Assembly: GCF_022539665.2 (NCBI RefSeq) | Contig: NC_081337.1 | Coordinates: forward strand, 1,108,239 to 1,172,238 | Direction of reading: 5' to 3' | DNA: 64,000 nucleotides | From: Daphnia carinata | Lineage: Eukaryota > Arthropoda > Branchiopoda > Diplostraca > Daphniidae | Shown: piece by piece, positions 55,092-64,000 of the stretch | How positions within the stretch are numbered: position 1 is the first letter of the stretch | Layout of the letters: each line of letters starts with the position of its first letter | Notes under the pieces: generated by a model | Told to the model about the DNA's origin: nothing | Database searches by the model: none | What the model saw: only the letters and a program-made list of their open reading frames with translations | Program-made: the position numbers and the translations under genes

Positions 55092-55163
55092 GCGATGGTG
55101 GTATAGTGGTTAGCATGGCTGCCTTCCAAGCAGTCGACCCGAGTTCGATTCTCGGCCATCGCA
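55092..55163 (+). tRNA. tRNA-Gly(UCC)
   Basis: Intact cloverleaf, anticodon TCC; 3' flank AACTAATAAATATTT. Confidence 0.93.
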
Positions 55164-55366
55164 AACTAATAAATATTTAATTAGAGAAATCAGTAACAAC
55201 TATAAACTGTTTTCCAAAGTTACACAAACGCATAGGAAAGCAAAGAAATGAAAAATCAAAGAGGAAAGTATAGTATTGTGCGAATTACGAACTTGCAATC
55301 ATGTCGAACATTCATAGAAATACATCTATTACTTTTGATAGTATTAATTTAGAAATCTTATAGTCA

Positions 55367-55438
55367 TTCCCATACCGGGAATTGAACCCGGGCCTCCTGG
55401 GTGAGAGCCAGGTATCCTAACCACTAGACAATATGGGA
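55367..55438 (-). tRNA. tRNA-Glu(CUC)
   Basis: Intact; identical to the copy at 44906. Confidence 0.93.
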
Positions 55439-55511
55439 TTAGTATATCTTATTGTTGCACAAATCTGCATAATTTAACAATAACGCCCTTTTTCCCCTAG
55501 AGGGCAATCAT

Positions 55512-55741
55512 GGGATCTACGGAAACGGTATGTGCCCACTTCCACTACGGTGCACCAAACCCCGAAGACGAGGAAAACTCTCTCTCCACGTATTTACCTC
55601 TTACCCAGTAGATTGGCATGCCCTTTTTAATATCTATTTCTCTTTTATTGCATTGTAATGCCTTTCGCTTATTTTGACTTATTTTAAATGCACCAGCCCG
55701 AGACAAGTTTACTTACCACTGGAAAACCCCTCTAAAAACTT
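55512..55741 (+). repeat. Fossil R2-type 3' end in array unit
   Basis: Carries GAAAACTCTCTC where the copies left of the LINE have GAAAACCCTCTC. This marker is shared with all units further right. Confidence 0.85.
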
Positions 55742-55987
55742 ACCACTAGACGAAATGGAATTAAGTAATTTATTGTTGCAACGATCTGCATAACTTAACA
55801 TTAACCCGTTTAACAGTAATTAGCCACACCTAGCCCCCTTTTTGGAATACAACGCAGTAACGAAAACAACTGCTCGATACCAACGTCGACGGATGATCCT
55901 GTGGTGCACTTCGATTCAAGGCCAGATAAGCAATACGGAACATGATTTATCGAAATTGTGTGGTTCCATGGGCATGGATAAACACAT

Positions 55988-56105
55988 GTCAGGATGGCCG
56001 AGCGGTCTAAGGCGCCAGACTCAAGTGTACAAACTTGCTTCTCAGAGAGATGCATCAGATTTCTGGTCTTCAATGAAGGCGTGGGTTCAAATCCCACTCC
56101 TGACA
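55988..56105 (+). tRNA. tRNA-Leu(CAA) with intron
   Basis: Intact; intron version TGTACAAACTTGCTTCTC. Confidence 0.93.
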
Positions 56106-56170
56106 CAATTTTCTCTTGGGCGATGTCCTTGTAAATTTATTTATTATTCAAAACTGTTGGGTTGTCCAAC

Positions 56171-56242
56171 GCGATGGTGGTATAGTGGTTAGCATGGCTG
56201 CCTTCCAAGCAGTCGACCCGAGTTCGATTCTCGGCCATCGCA
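56171..56242 (+). tRNA. tRNA-Gly(UCC)
   Basis: Intact, anticodon TCC. Confidence 0.93.
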
Positions 56243-56445
56243 CACTAATAAATATTTAATTAGAGAAATCAGTAACAACTATAAACTGTTTTCCAAAGTT
56301 ACACAAACGCATAGGAAAGCAAAGAAATGAAAAATCAAAGAGGAAAGTATAGTATTGTGCGAATTACGAACTTGCAATCATGTCGAACATTCATAGAAAT
56401 ACATCTATTACTTTTGATAGTATTAATTTAGAAATCTTATAGTCG

Positions 56446-56515
56446 TTCCCATACCGGGAATTGAACCCGGGCCTCCTGGTTTTAGCCAGGTATCTAACCA
56501 CTAGACAATATTAAT
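56446..56515 (-). pseudogene. Damaged tRNA-Glu
   Basis: T arm intact, but the anticodon loop is reduced and changed (CTCTCAC replaced by an A-rich loop without CTC), one base is missing near the D arm, and the 5' acceptor strand is replaced by AATATTAATATAG. It borders a Tc1-type insertion. Confidence 0.85.
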
Positions 56516-56540
56516 ATAGATAAAATACTACTTTCATAAC

Positions 56541-57630
56541 TGGTCACCAGAGGCGGTGCAATGCAGCTTTTTGCTAGACAATCATTTTTTTTTAGGAAAC
56601 GAATTCGTTTTTCTATTACTTTATCGTGCACCAAATATGACCTTGAGTTAAAACTCATTTCAAATAACAAAACAATACAAAATCTCATTTCGTGTACAGT
56701 TAAAAGTCATAGAGAAATATAAAATTATTGACATGTGACAAGGTGGTTCCACCGGATATTGAATTTCAAACGTGTACCGACTTAGGGAAAAGAAAATACA
56801 ATAAAAAGCCAAAAATTTCTACGAAAAGTGCACAGTATTTGCACATTTTATCTAAAAGAGATCGACGTAAGACATTGCCAGTGTTAGCGGAAGAACTCAA
56901 TCTCGCTACCGATTCACCGGTTTCGTTGTCAACAGTTCTTTAATTAGTAGTGGTATGAATGGGCCGTGCAAAAAACCTCTTACTAAACATTCAAAAGCAA
57001 AATTTGCGAAGGAACATGTGCAATGGACAGTCAGCCAATGGAGTAAAGTGTTGTTTACCGATGAACGTATTGTTAGACGGAAATTGGAACGCTTTAGAAA
57101 AGAATGTTTAGTTCCTACAGTAAAGTTTGGCGGGGGTTCTGTTATGTGCTGGGGGGCAATATCATCAAAGGGAGCTCTTCCTTTGCAAAGGAAAGATAAC
57201 AAAGAAACCTACATCAAATTTTCGCAAAGTATTTATCCATATGGATAAATATTACTGTGAAAATTTTTAAATTATTAGGCAGTTCTATCTTATTTAGACA
57301 AAAAAGAAAAATTAGGTATTGATTGATTCTTTCGTATTTTTGGTATAACAATTGACTTTTATAGAGTTTCGTTTTTTAAAAAGATAGATTGGAAGAATAT
57401 TCAAGTTAGAAGTACATGAAGATCTTGTAGTCATTTTAGTTCCATGCATTGAACCCAGGATCTCATATTATTCGTGATATTTGTTTTATTTATAAAAATT
57501 CTTAATAAAAAATACTAAGAGTGAACAACACTTTGTCTGATATGATTAATAGCCTTTATGTTTTTTAAACCCCCCGCAATTTCAAACATTAACGGGAAAA
57601 AGCTGCATTGCACCGCCTCTGGTGACCAAG
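56541..57630. mobile_element. Tc1/mariner-type element, degenerate
   Basis: Inverted termini of about 31 bp (TGGTCACCAGAGGCGGTGCA at 56541 and its complement ending 57630) enclose about 1.09 kb. Broken transposase frames lie on the plus strand. Terminal repeats are still well matched while coding capacity is lost. I could not confirm the TA duplication. Confidence 0.85.
56728..57248 (+). pseudogene. Tc1-type transposase remnant
   Basis: First piece (to 56943): helix-turn-helix DNA-binding segment SKRDRRKTLPVLAEELN with SVSLSTVL-like end. Second piece (56955-57248): AKEHVQWTVSQWSKVLFTDE containing the first catalytic D, then CLVPTVKFGGGSVMCWG. The later D and E are missing, and the two pieces are in different frames. 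Confidence 0.8.
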
Positions 57631-57639
57631 TGTGAAAGT

Positions 57640-57941
57640 ACACGTTTCGCCCAAAAACTTAGAAGGTAGTTAACTTCAAGGGATAGGGAGGGTTACTGAG
57701 AAAATTTATTTAAAAAAAAAAAAAATTACATCTATTAAAAAGAATGATACTGTTTATTTAGCCAAAAGTTTTTACACAAACGCATAAAAACCGGATTTTG
57801 TGAACGAGGAAGATTAGAAAAATCAAAGAAGTGTTAGTAAATTGTAGATACGTAATTGTGCACGAACTTGCAATCATGTCGAACATTCATAGAAATACAT
57901 CTATTACTTTTGATAGTATTAATTTAGAAATCTTATAGTCA
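57640..57941. repeat. Decayed array spacer copy
   Basis: Degenerate version of the Gly-Glu spacer (CACAAACGCATA, AAAAATCAAAGA, TTGTGC..GAACTTGCAATC) with extra sequence, becoming identical to the standard spacer from about 57865. tRNA-Leu and tRNA-Gly are missing here. Confidence 0.7.
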
Positions 57942-58013
57942 TTCCCATACCGGGAATTGAACCCGGGCCTCCTGGGTGAGAGCCAGGTATCCTAACCACT
58001 AGACAATATGGGA
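57942..58013 (-). tRNA. tRNA-Glu(CUC)
   Basis: Intact; first gene right of the Tc1-type break. Confidence 0.93.
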
Positions 58014-58085
58014 TAAGTATATCTTATTGTTGCACAAATCTGCATAATTTAACAATAACGCCCTTTTCCCCTAGAGGGCAATCAT

Positions 58086-58315
58086 GGGATCTACGGAAAC
58101 GGTATGTGCCCACTTCCACTACGGTGCACCAAACCCCGAAGACGAGGAAAACTCTCTCTCCACGTATTTACCTCTTACCCAGTAGATTGGCATGCCCTTT
58201 TTAATATCTATTTCTCTTTTATTGCATTGTAATGCCTTTCGCTTATTTTGACTTATTTCAAATGCACCAGCCCGAGACAAGTTTACTTACCACTGGAAAA
58301 CCCCTCTAAAAACTT
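58086..58315 (+). repeat. Fossil R2-type 3' end in array unit
   Basis: As in other right-hand units, with a CAAATGC variant (TTTCAAATGCACC). Confidence 0.85.
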
Positions 58316-58561
58316 ACCACTAGACGAAATGGAATTAAGTAATTTATTGTTGCAACGATCTGCATAACTTAACATTAACCCGTTTAACAGTAATTAGCCA
58401 CACCTAGCCCCCTTTTTGGAATACAACGCAGTAACGAAAACAACTGCTCGATACCAACGTCGACGGATGATCCTGTGGTGCACTTCGATTCAAGGCCAGA
58501 TAAGCAATACGGAACATGATTTATCGAAATTGTGTGGTTCCATGGGCATGGATAAACACGT

Positions 58562-58679
58562 GTCAGGATGGCCGAGCGGTCCAAGGCGCCAGACTCAAGT
58601 GTATAAACTTTCCGCTCAGAGAGATGCATCAGATTTCTGGTCTTCAATGAAGGCGTGGGTTCAAATCCCACTCCTGACA
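58562..58679 (+). tRNA. tRNA-Leu(CAA), variant D loop and intron
   Basis: D loop has GGTCCAAGG for GGTCTAAGG and the intron reads TGTATAAACTTTCCGCTC. Stems are unaffected. Confidence 0.9.
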
Positions 58680-58744
58680 CAATTTTCTCTTGGGCGATGT
58701 CCTTGTAAATTTATTTATTATTCAAAACTGTTGGGTTGTCATAC

Positions 58745-58816
58745 GCGATGGTGGTATAGTGTTTAGCATGGCTGCCTTCCAAGCAGTCGACCCGAGTTCG
58801 ATTCTCGGCCATCGCA
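58745..58816 (+). tRNA. tRNA-Gly(UCC), A-box variant
   Basis: ATAGTGTTTAGC replaces ATAGTGGTTAGC, changing a conserved D-loop G in or beside the A box. It may reduce expression. Confidence 0.85.
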
Positions 58817-59019
58817 ATCTAATAAATATTTAATTAGAGAAATCAGTAACAACTATAAACTGTTTTCCAAAGTTACACAAACGCATAGGAAAGCAAAGAA
58901 ATGAAAAATCAAAGAGGAAAGTATAGTATTGTGCGAATTACGAACTTGCAATCATGTCGAACATTCATAGAAATACATCTATTACTTTTGATAGTATTAA
59001 TTTAGAAATCTTATAGTCA

Positions 59020-59091
59020 TTCCCATACCGGGAATTGAACCCGGGCCTCCTGGGTGAGAGCCAGGTATCCTAACCACTAGACAATATGGGA
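59020..59091 (-). tRNA. tRNA-Glu(CUC)
   Basis: Intact. Confidence 0.93.
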
Positions 59092-59163
59092 TAAGTATAT
59101 CTTATTGTTGCACAAATCTGCATAATTTAACAATAACGCCCTTTTCCCCTAGAGGGCAATCAT

Positions 59164-59420
59164 GGGATCTACGGAAACGGTATGTGCCCACTTCCACTAC
59201 GGTGCACCAAACCCCGAAGACGAGGAAAACTCTCTCTCCACGTATTTACCTCTTACCCAGTAGATTGGCATGCCCTTTTTAATATCTATTTCTCTTTTAT
59301 TGCATTGTAATGCCTTTCGCTTATTTTGACTTATTTTAAATGCACCAGCCCGAGACAAGTTTACTTACCACTGGAAAACCCCTCTAAAAACTTACCACTG
59401 GAAAACCCCTCTAAAAACTT
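59164..59420 (+). repeat. Fossil R2-type 3' end with 27-bp duplication
   Basis: ACTGGAAAACCCCTCTAAAA is present twice in tandem (about 59370-59420), making this unit about 27 bp longer than its neighbours. Confidence 0.85.
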
Positions 59421-59666
59421 ACCACTAGACGAAATGGAATTAAGTAATTTATTGTTGCAACGATCTGCATAACTTAACATTAACCCGTTTAACAGTAATT
59501 AGCCACACCTAGCCCCCTTTTTGGAATACAACGCAGTAACGAAAACAACTGCTCGATACCAACGTCGACGGATGATCCTGTGGTGCACTTCGATTCAAGG
59601 CCAGATAAGCAATACGGAACATGATTTATCGAAATTGTGTGGTTCCATGGGCATGGATAAACACAT

Positions 59667-59784
59667 GTCAGGATGGCCGAGCGGTCTAAGGCGCCAGACT
59701 CAAGTGTAAAAACTTTCCTCTCAGAGAGATGCATCAGATTTCTGGTCTTCAATGAAGGCGTGGGTTCAAATCCCACTCCTGACA
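59667..59784 (+). tRNA. tRNA-Leu(CAA), intron variant
   Basis: Exons standard; intron TGTAAAAACTTTCCTCTCAG. Confidence 0.92.
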
Positions 59785-59849
59785 CAATTTTCTCTTGGGC
59801 GATGTCCTTGTAAATTTATTTATTATTCAAAACTGTTGGGTTGTCCAAT

Positions 59850-59921
59850 GCGATGGTGGTATAGTGGTTAGCATGGCTGCCTTCCAAGCAGTCGACTCGA
59901 GTCCGATTCTCGGCCATCGCA
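59850..59921 (+). tRNA. tRNA-Gly(UCC), T-arm variant
   Basis: GACTCGAGTCCGATTCTCGG: T54 of the B box is changed (GTCCGA for GTTCGA), likely to weaken TFIIIC binding. Confidence 0.85.
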
Positions 59922-60124
59922 AACTAATAAATATTTAATTAGAGAAATCAGTAACAACTATAAACTGTTTTCCAAAGTTACACAAACGCATAGGAAAGCA
60001 AAGAAATGAAAAATCAAAGAGGAAAGTATAGTATTGTGCGAATTACGAACTTGCAATCATGTCGAACATTCATAGAAATACATCTATTACTTTTGATAGT
60101 ATTAATTTAGAAATCTTATAGTCA

Positions 60125-60196
60125 TTCCCATACCGGGAATTGAACCCGGGCCTCCTGGGTGAGAGCCAGGTATCCTAACCACTAGACAATATGGGA
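60125..60196 (-). tRNA. tRNA-Glu(CUC)
   Basis: Intact. Confidence 0.93.
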
Positions 60197-60268
60197 TAAG
60201 TATATCTTATTGTTGCACAAATCTGCATAATTTAACAATAACGCCCTTTTCCCCTAGAGGGCAATCAT

Positions 60269-60498
60269 GGGATCTACGGAAACGGTATGTGCCCACTTCC
60301 ACTACGGTGCACCAAACCCCGAAGACGAGGAAAACTCTCTCTCCACGTATTTACCTCTTACCCAGTAGATTGGCATGCCCTTTTTAATATCTATTTCTCT
60401 TTTATTGCATTGTAATGCCTTTCGCTTATTTTGACTTATTTTAAATGCACCAGCCCGAGACAAGTTTACTTACCACTGGAAAACCCCTCTAAAAACTT
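60269..60498 (+). repeat. Fossil R2-type 3' end in array unit
   Basis: Standard right-hand version, without the 27-bp duplication. Confidence 0.85.
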
Positions 60499-60744
60499 AC
60501 CACTAGACGAAATGGAATTAAGTAATTTATTGTTGCAACGATCTGCATAACTTAACATTAACCCGTTTAACAGTAATTAGCCACACCTAGCCCCCTTTTT
60601 GGAATACAACGCAGTAACGAAAACAACTGCTCGATACCAACGTCGACGGATGATCCTGTGGTGCACTTCGATTCAAGGCCAGATAAGCAATACGGAACAT
60701 GATTTATCGAAATTGTGTGGTTCCATGGGCATGGATAAACACGT

Positions 60745-60862
60745 GTCAGGATGGCCGAGCGGTCTAAGGCGCCAGACTCAAGTGTAAAAACTTTCTTCTC
60801 AGAGAGATGCATCAGATTTCTGGTCTTCAATGAAGGCGTGGGTTCAAATCCCACTCCTGACA
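60745..60862 (+). tRNA. tRNA-Leu(CAA), intron variant
   Basis: Exons standard; intron TGTAAAAACTTTCTTCTCAG. Confidence 0.92.
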
Positions 60863-60927
60863 CAATTTTCTCTTGGGCGATGTCCTTGTAAATTTATTTA
60901 TTATTCAAAACTGTTGGGTTGTCCAAC

Positions 60928-60999
60928 GCGATGGTGGTATAGTGGTTAGCATGGCTGCCTTCCAAGCAGTCGACCCGAGTTCGATTCTCGGCCATCGCA
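60928..60999 (+). tRNA. tRNA-Gly(UCC)
   Basis: Intact. Confidence 0.93.
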
Positions 61000-61202
61000 C
61001 ACTAATAAATATTTAATTAGAGAAATCAGTAACAACTATAAACTGTTTTCCAAAGTTACACAAACGCATAGGAAAGCAAAGAAATGAAAAATCAAAGAGG
61101 AAAGTATAGTATTGTGCGAATTACGAACTTGCAATCATGTCGAACATTCATAGAAATACATCTATTACTTTTGATAGTATTAATTTAGAAATCTTATAGT
61201 CA

Positions 61203-61274
61203 TTCCCATACCGGGAATTGAACCCGGGCCTCCTGGGTGAGAGCCAGGTATCCTAACCACTAGACAATATGGGA
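61203..61274 (-). tRNA. tRNA-Glu(CUC)
   Basis: Intact; flank GGGATTAATATATC. Confidence 0.93.
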
Positions 61275-61346
61275 TTAATATATCTTATTGTTGCACAAAT
61301 CTGCATAATTTAACAATAACGCCCTTTTCCCCTAGAGGGCAATCAT

Positions 61347-61576
61347 GGGATCTACGGAAACGGTATGTGCCCACTTCCACTACGGTGCACCAAACCCCGA
61401 AGACGAGGAAAACTCTCTCTCCACGTATTTACCTCTTACCCAGTAGATTGGCATGCCCTTTTTAATATCTATTTCTCTTTTATTGCATTGTAATGCCTTT
61501 CGCTTATTTTGACTTATTTTAAATGCACCAGCCCGAGACAAGTTTACTTACCACTGGAAAACCCCTCTAAAAACTT
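61347..61576 (+). repeat. Fossil R2-type 3' end in array unit
   Basis: Standard right-hand version. Confidence 0.85.
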
Positions 61577-61820
61577 ACCACTAGACGAAATGGAATTAAG
61601 TAATTTATTGTTGCAACGATCTGCATAACTTAACATTAACCCGTTTAACAGTAATTAGCCACACCTAGCCCCCTTTTTGGAATACAACGCAGTAACGAAA
61701 ACAACTGCTCGATACCAACGTCGACGGATGATCCTGTGGTGCACTTCGATTCAAGGCCAGATAAGCAATACGGAACATGATTTATCGATTGTGTGGTTCC
61801 ATGGGCATGGATAAACACAT

Positions 61821-61938
61821 GTCAGGATGGCCGAGCGGTCTAAGGCGCCAGACTCAAGTGTAAAAACTTTCCTCTCAGAGAGATGCATCAGATTTCTGGT
61901 CTTCAATGAAGGCGTGGGTTCAAATCCCACTCCTGACA
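61821..61938 (+). tRNA. tRNA-Leu(CAA), intron variant
   Basis: Exons standard; intron with ACTTTCCTCTC. The leader has a 3-nt deletion (TTATCGATTGTG for TTATCGAAATTGTG-like). Confidence 0.92.
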
Positions 61939-62003
61939 CAATTTTCTCTTGGGCGATGTCCTTGTAAATTTATTTATTATTCAAAACTGTTGGGTTGTCC
62001 AAC

Positions 62004-62075
62004 GCGATGGTGGTATAGTGGTTAGCATGGTTGCCTTCCAAGCAATCGACCCGAGTTCGATTCTCGGTCATCGCA
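62004..62075 (+). tRNA. tRNA-Gly(UCC), stem-compensated variant
   Basis: Anticodon stem GTTGC/GCAAT in place of GCTGC/GCAGT: a C-G pair has become U-A by two changes. One acceptor pair becomes G-U (GGTCATCGC). Pairing is retained. Confidence 0.9.
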
Positions 62076-62278
62076 CACTAATAAATATTTAATTAGAGAA
62101 ATCAGTAACAACTATAAACTGTTTTCCAAAGTTACACAAACGCATAGGAAAGCAAAGAAATGAAAAATCAAAGAGGAAAGTATAGTATTGTGCGAATTAC
62201 GAACTTGCAATCATGTCGAACATTCATAGAAATACATCTATTACTTTTGATAGTATTAATTTAGAAATCTTATAGTCA

Positions 62279-62350
62279 TTCCCATACCGGGAATTGAACC
62301 CGGGCCTCCTGGGTGAGAGCCAGGTATCCTAACCACTAGACAATATGGGA
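62279..62350 (-). tRNA. tRNA-Glu(CUC)
   Basis: Intact. Confidence 0.93.
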
Positions 62351-62422
62351 TTAGTATATCTTATTGTTGCACAAATCTGCATAATTTAACAATAACGCCC
62401 TTTTCCCCTAGAGGGCAATCAT

Positions 62423-62652
62423 GGGATCTACGGAAACGGTATGTGCCCACTTCCACTACGGTGCACCAAACCCCGAAGACGAGGAAAACTCTCTCTCCAC
62501 GTATTTACCTCTTACCCAGTAGATTGGCATGCCCTTTTTAATATCTATTTCTCTTTTATTGCATTGTAATGCCTTTCGCTTATTTTGACTTATTTTAAAT
62601 GCACCAGCCCGAGACAAGTTTACTTACCACTGGAAAACCCCTCTAAAAACTT
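62423..62652 (+). repeat. Fossil R2-type 3' end in array unit
   Basis: Standard right-hand version. Confidence 0.85.
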
Positions 62653-62898
62653 ACCACTAGACGAAATGGAATTAAGTAATTTATTGTTGCAACGATCTGC
62701 ATAACTTAACATTAACCCGTTTAACAGTAATTAGCCACACCTAGCCCCCTTTTTGGAATACAACGCAGTAACGAAAACAACTGCTCGATACCAACGTCGA
62801 CGGATGATCCTGTGGTGCACTTCGATTCAAGGCCAGATAAGCAATACGGAACATGATTTATCGAAATTGTGTGGTTCCATGGGCATGGATAAACACAT

Positions 62899-63016
62899 GT
62901 CAGGATGGCCGAGCGGTCTAAGGCGCCAGACTCAAGTGTACAAACTTGCTTCTCAGAGAGATGCATCAGATTTCTGGTCTTCAATGAAGGCGTGGGTTCA
63001 AATCCCACTCCTGACA
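62899..63016 (+). tRNA. tRNA-Leu(CAA) with intron
   Basis: Returns to the TGTACAAACTTGCTTCTC intron found left of the LINE, evidence of sequence exchange along the array. Confidence 0.93.
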
Positions 63017-63081
63017 CAATTTTCTCTTGGGCGATGTCCTTGTAAATTTATTTATTATTCAAAACTGTTGGGTTGTCCAAC

Positions 63082-63153
63082 GCGATGGTGGTATAGTGGT
63101 TAGCATGGCTGCCTTCCAAGCAGTCGACCCGAGTTCGATTCTCGGCCATCGCA
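63082..63153 (+). tRNA. tRNA-Gly(UCC)
   Basis: Intact. Confidence 0.93.
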
Positions 63154-63352
63154 AACTAATAAATATTTAATTAGAGAAATCAGTAACAACTATAAACTGT
63201 TTTCCAAAGTTACACAAACGCATAGGAAAGCAAAGAAATGAAAAATCAAAGAGGAAAGTATAGTATTGTGCGAATTACTTGCAATCATGTCGAACATTCA
63301 TAGAAATACATCTATTACTTTTGATAGTATTAATTTAGAAATCTAATGTGGA

Positions 63353-63424
63353 TTCCCATACCGGGAATTGAACCCGGGCCTCCTGGGTGAGAGCCAGGTA
63401 TCCTAACCACTAGACAATATGGGA
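63353..63424 (-). tRNA. tRNA-Glu(CUC)
   Basis: Gene body intact; the 3' flank differs (AAATCTAATGTGGA), and a short deletion is present in the spacer near 63278. Confidence 0.92.
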
Positions 63425-63496
63425 TAAATTGATCTTATTGTTGCACAAATCTGCATAATTTAACAATAACGCCCTTTTCCCCTAGAGGGCAATCAT

Positions 63497-63726
63497 GGGA
63501 TCTACGGAAACGGTATGTGCCCACTTCCACTACGGTGCACCAAACCCCGAAGACGAGGAAAACTCTCTCTCCACGTATTTACCTCTTACCCAGTAGATTG
63601 GCATGCCCTTTTTAATATCTATTTCTCTTTTATTGCATTGTAATGCCTTTCGCTTATTTTGACTTATTTTAAATGCACCAGCCCGAGACAAGTTTACTTA
63701 CCACTGGAAAACCCCTCTAAAAACTT
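63497..63726 (+). repeat. Fossil R2-type 3' end in array unit
   Basis: Standard right-hand version, in the last unit of the window. Confidence 0.85.
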
Positions 63727-63972
63727 ACCACTAGACGAAATGGAATTAAGTAATTTATTGTTGCAACGATCTGCATAACTTAACATTAACCCGTTTAACA
63801 GTAATTAGCCACACCTAGCCCCCTTTTTGGAATACAACGCAGTAACGAAAACAACTGCTCGATACCAACGTCGACGGATGATCCTGTGGTGCACTTCGAT
63901 TCAAGGCCAGATAAGCAATACGGAACATGATTTATCGAAATTGTGTGGTTCCATGGGCATGGATAAACACAT

Positions 63973-64000
63973 GTCAGGATGGCCGAGCGGTCTAAGGCGC
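63973..64000 (+). tRNA. tRNA-Leu(CAA), cut by window end
   Basis: Only the acceptor 5' strand and D arm (GTCAGGATGGCCGAGCGG) are present. Confidence 0.85.

Larger units (their letters stand above)
36500..64000. repeat. Tandem array of about 1.08-kb tRNA Leu-Gly-Glu units
   Basis: tRNA-Leu starts at 44448, 45527, 58562, 59667, 60745, 61821, 62899 and 63973 recur every 1074-1105 bp. Each unit contains, in order, a conserved leader (CAGTAATTAGCCACACCTAG onward), intron-bearing tRNA-Leu(CAA), tRNA-Gly(UCC), about 200 bp of spacer, reverse tRNA-Glu(CUC), then a fossil R2-type 3' end. Units are nearly identical apart from tRNA-intron and point variants; the unit with Leu at 59667 carries a 27-bp duplication (about 59387-59415). 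The array is broken by two L1/Tx1-type copies, one R2-type element, one Copia and one Tc1. It runs off the window end. Confidence 0.93.

Noticed and set aside
36500-64000. Regularly spaced repeats as a CRISPR array
   Set aside because: The unit is about 1.08 kb and consists of eukaryotic tRNA genes and spacers; no short repeat-spacer pattern or cas genes.

Overview
The window is nuclear DNA from an arthropod, most likely a small-genome crustacean such as Daphnia. That placement is my inference. It rests on a neural cadherin gene with fly-like domain order and very short introns (88, 88 and 148 nt), on 35-nt tRNA introns, and on the mix of Gypsy, Copia, BEL, hAT, Tc1, R2-type and L1/Tx1-type elements. 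There is no bacterial or CRISPR content.

Layout. (1) 1-8161 (+): the 3' two thirds of a neural (N-type) cadherin gene in five visible exons: about ten cadherin repeats, EGF and laminin-G modules, one membrane span and the catenin-binding tail. (2) 8.2-21 kb: an element graveyard. It holds a hAT element with an intact 8-bp target duplication (9509-11032), a Gypsy element with about 105-bp LTRs (11692-18089) interrupted by hAT transposase remains (about 13.7-16.4 kb), a BEL/Pao polymerase scrap (about 18.3-18.8 kb) and a tRNA-like SINE head. (3) 21052-33099: a young Gypsy-type, env-bearing element. Its 693-bp LTRs are almost identical and a GTAT duplication flanks it. It carries gag, a textbook -1 slippery heptamer, pol, an unexplained GC-rich accessory gene with its own TATA box, poly(A) signal and genomic poly(A) tract, and a class-III-looking envelope gene. 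A long second reading frame (ORF0) is superimposed on the region before gag. The element landed inside an older R2-type copy (about 20970-21051 and 33100-34853). (4) 34.86-36.48 kb: a duplicated spacer with damaged tRNA-Gly(GCC) and tRNA-iMet-like genes. (5) about 36.5-64 kb: a tandem array of units of about 1.08 kb. Each carries tRNA-Leu(CAA) with a 35-nt intron (+), tRNA-Gly(UCC) (+) and tRNA-Glu(CUC) (-).

The array hosts at least two unrelated families of non-LTR retrotransposon. A full-length R2-type element (four N-terminal zinc fingers, RT, restriction-like endonuclease) sits in the tRNA-Glu gene with a 13-bp duplication. Two L1/Tx1-type (APE endonuclease) copies have their 3' ends in the tRNA-Leu intron. 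One of them is itself split by a Copia element that carries a GT...AG insertion in gag. Each unit where it can be checked also carries a 5'-truncated fossil of the R2-type 3' end beside tRNA-Glu, followed by a degenerate copy of the tRNA-Glu flank. The repeat unit therefore seems to have been built, or rebuilt, by an old R2-type insertion and then homogenised. The most novel candidates are this two-family tRNA-array niche, the accessory gene cassette between pol and env, and the overprinted ORF0.
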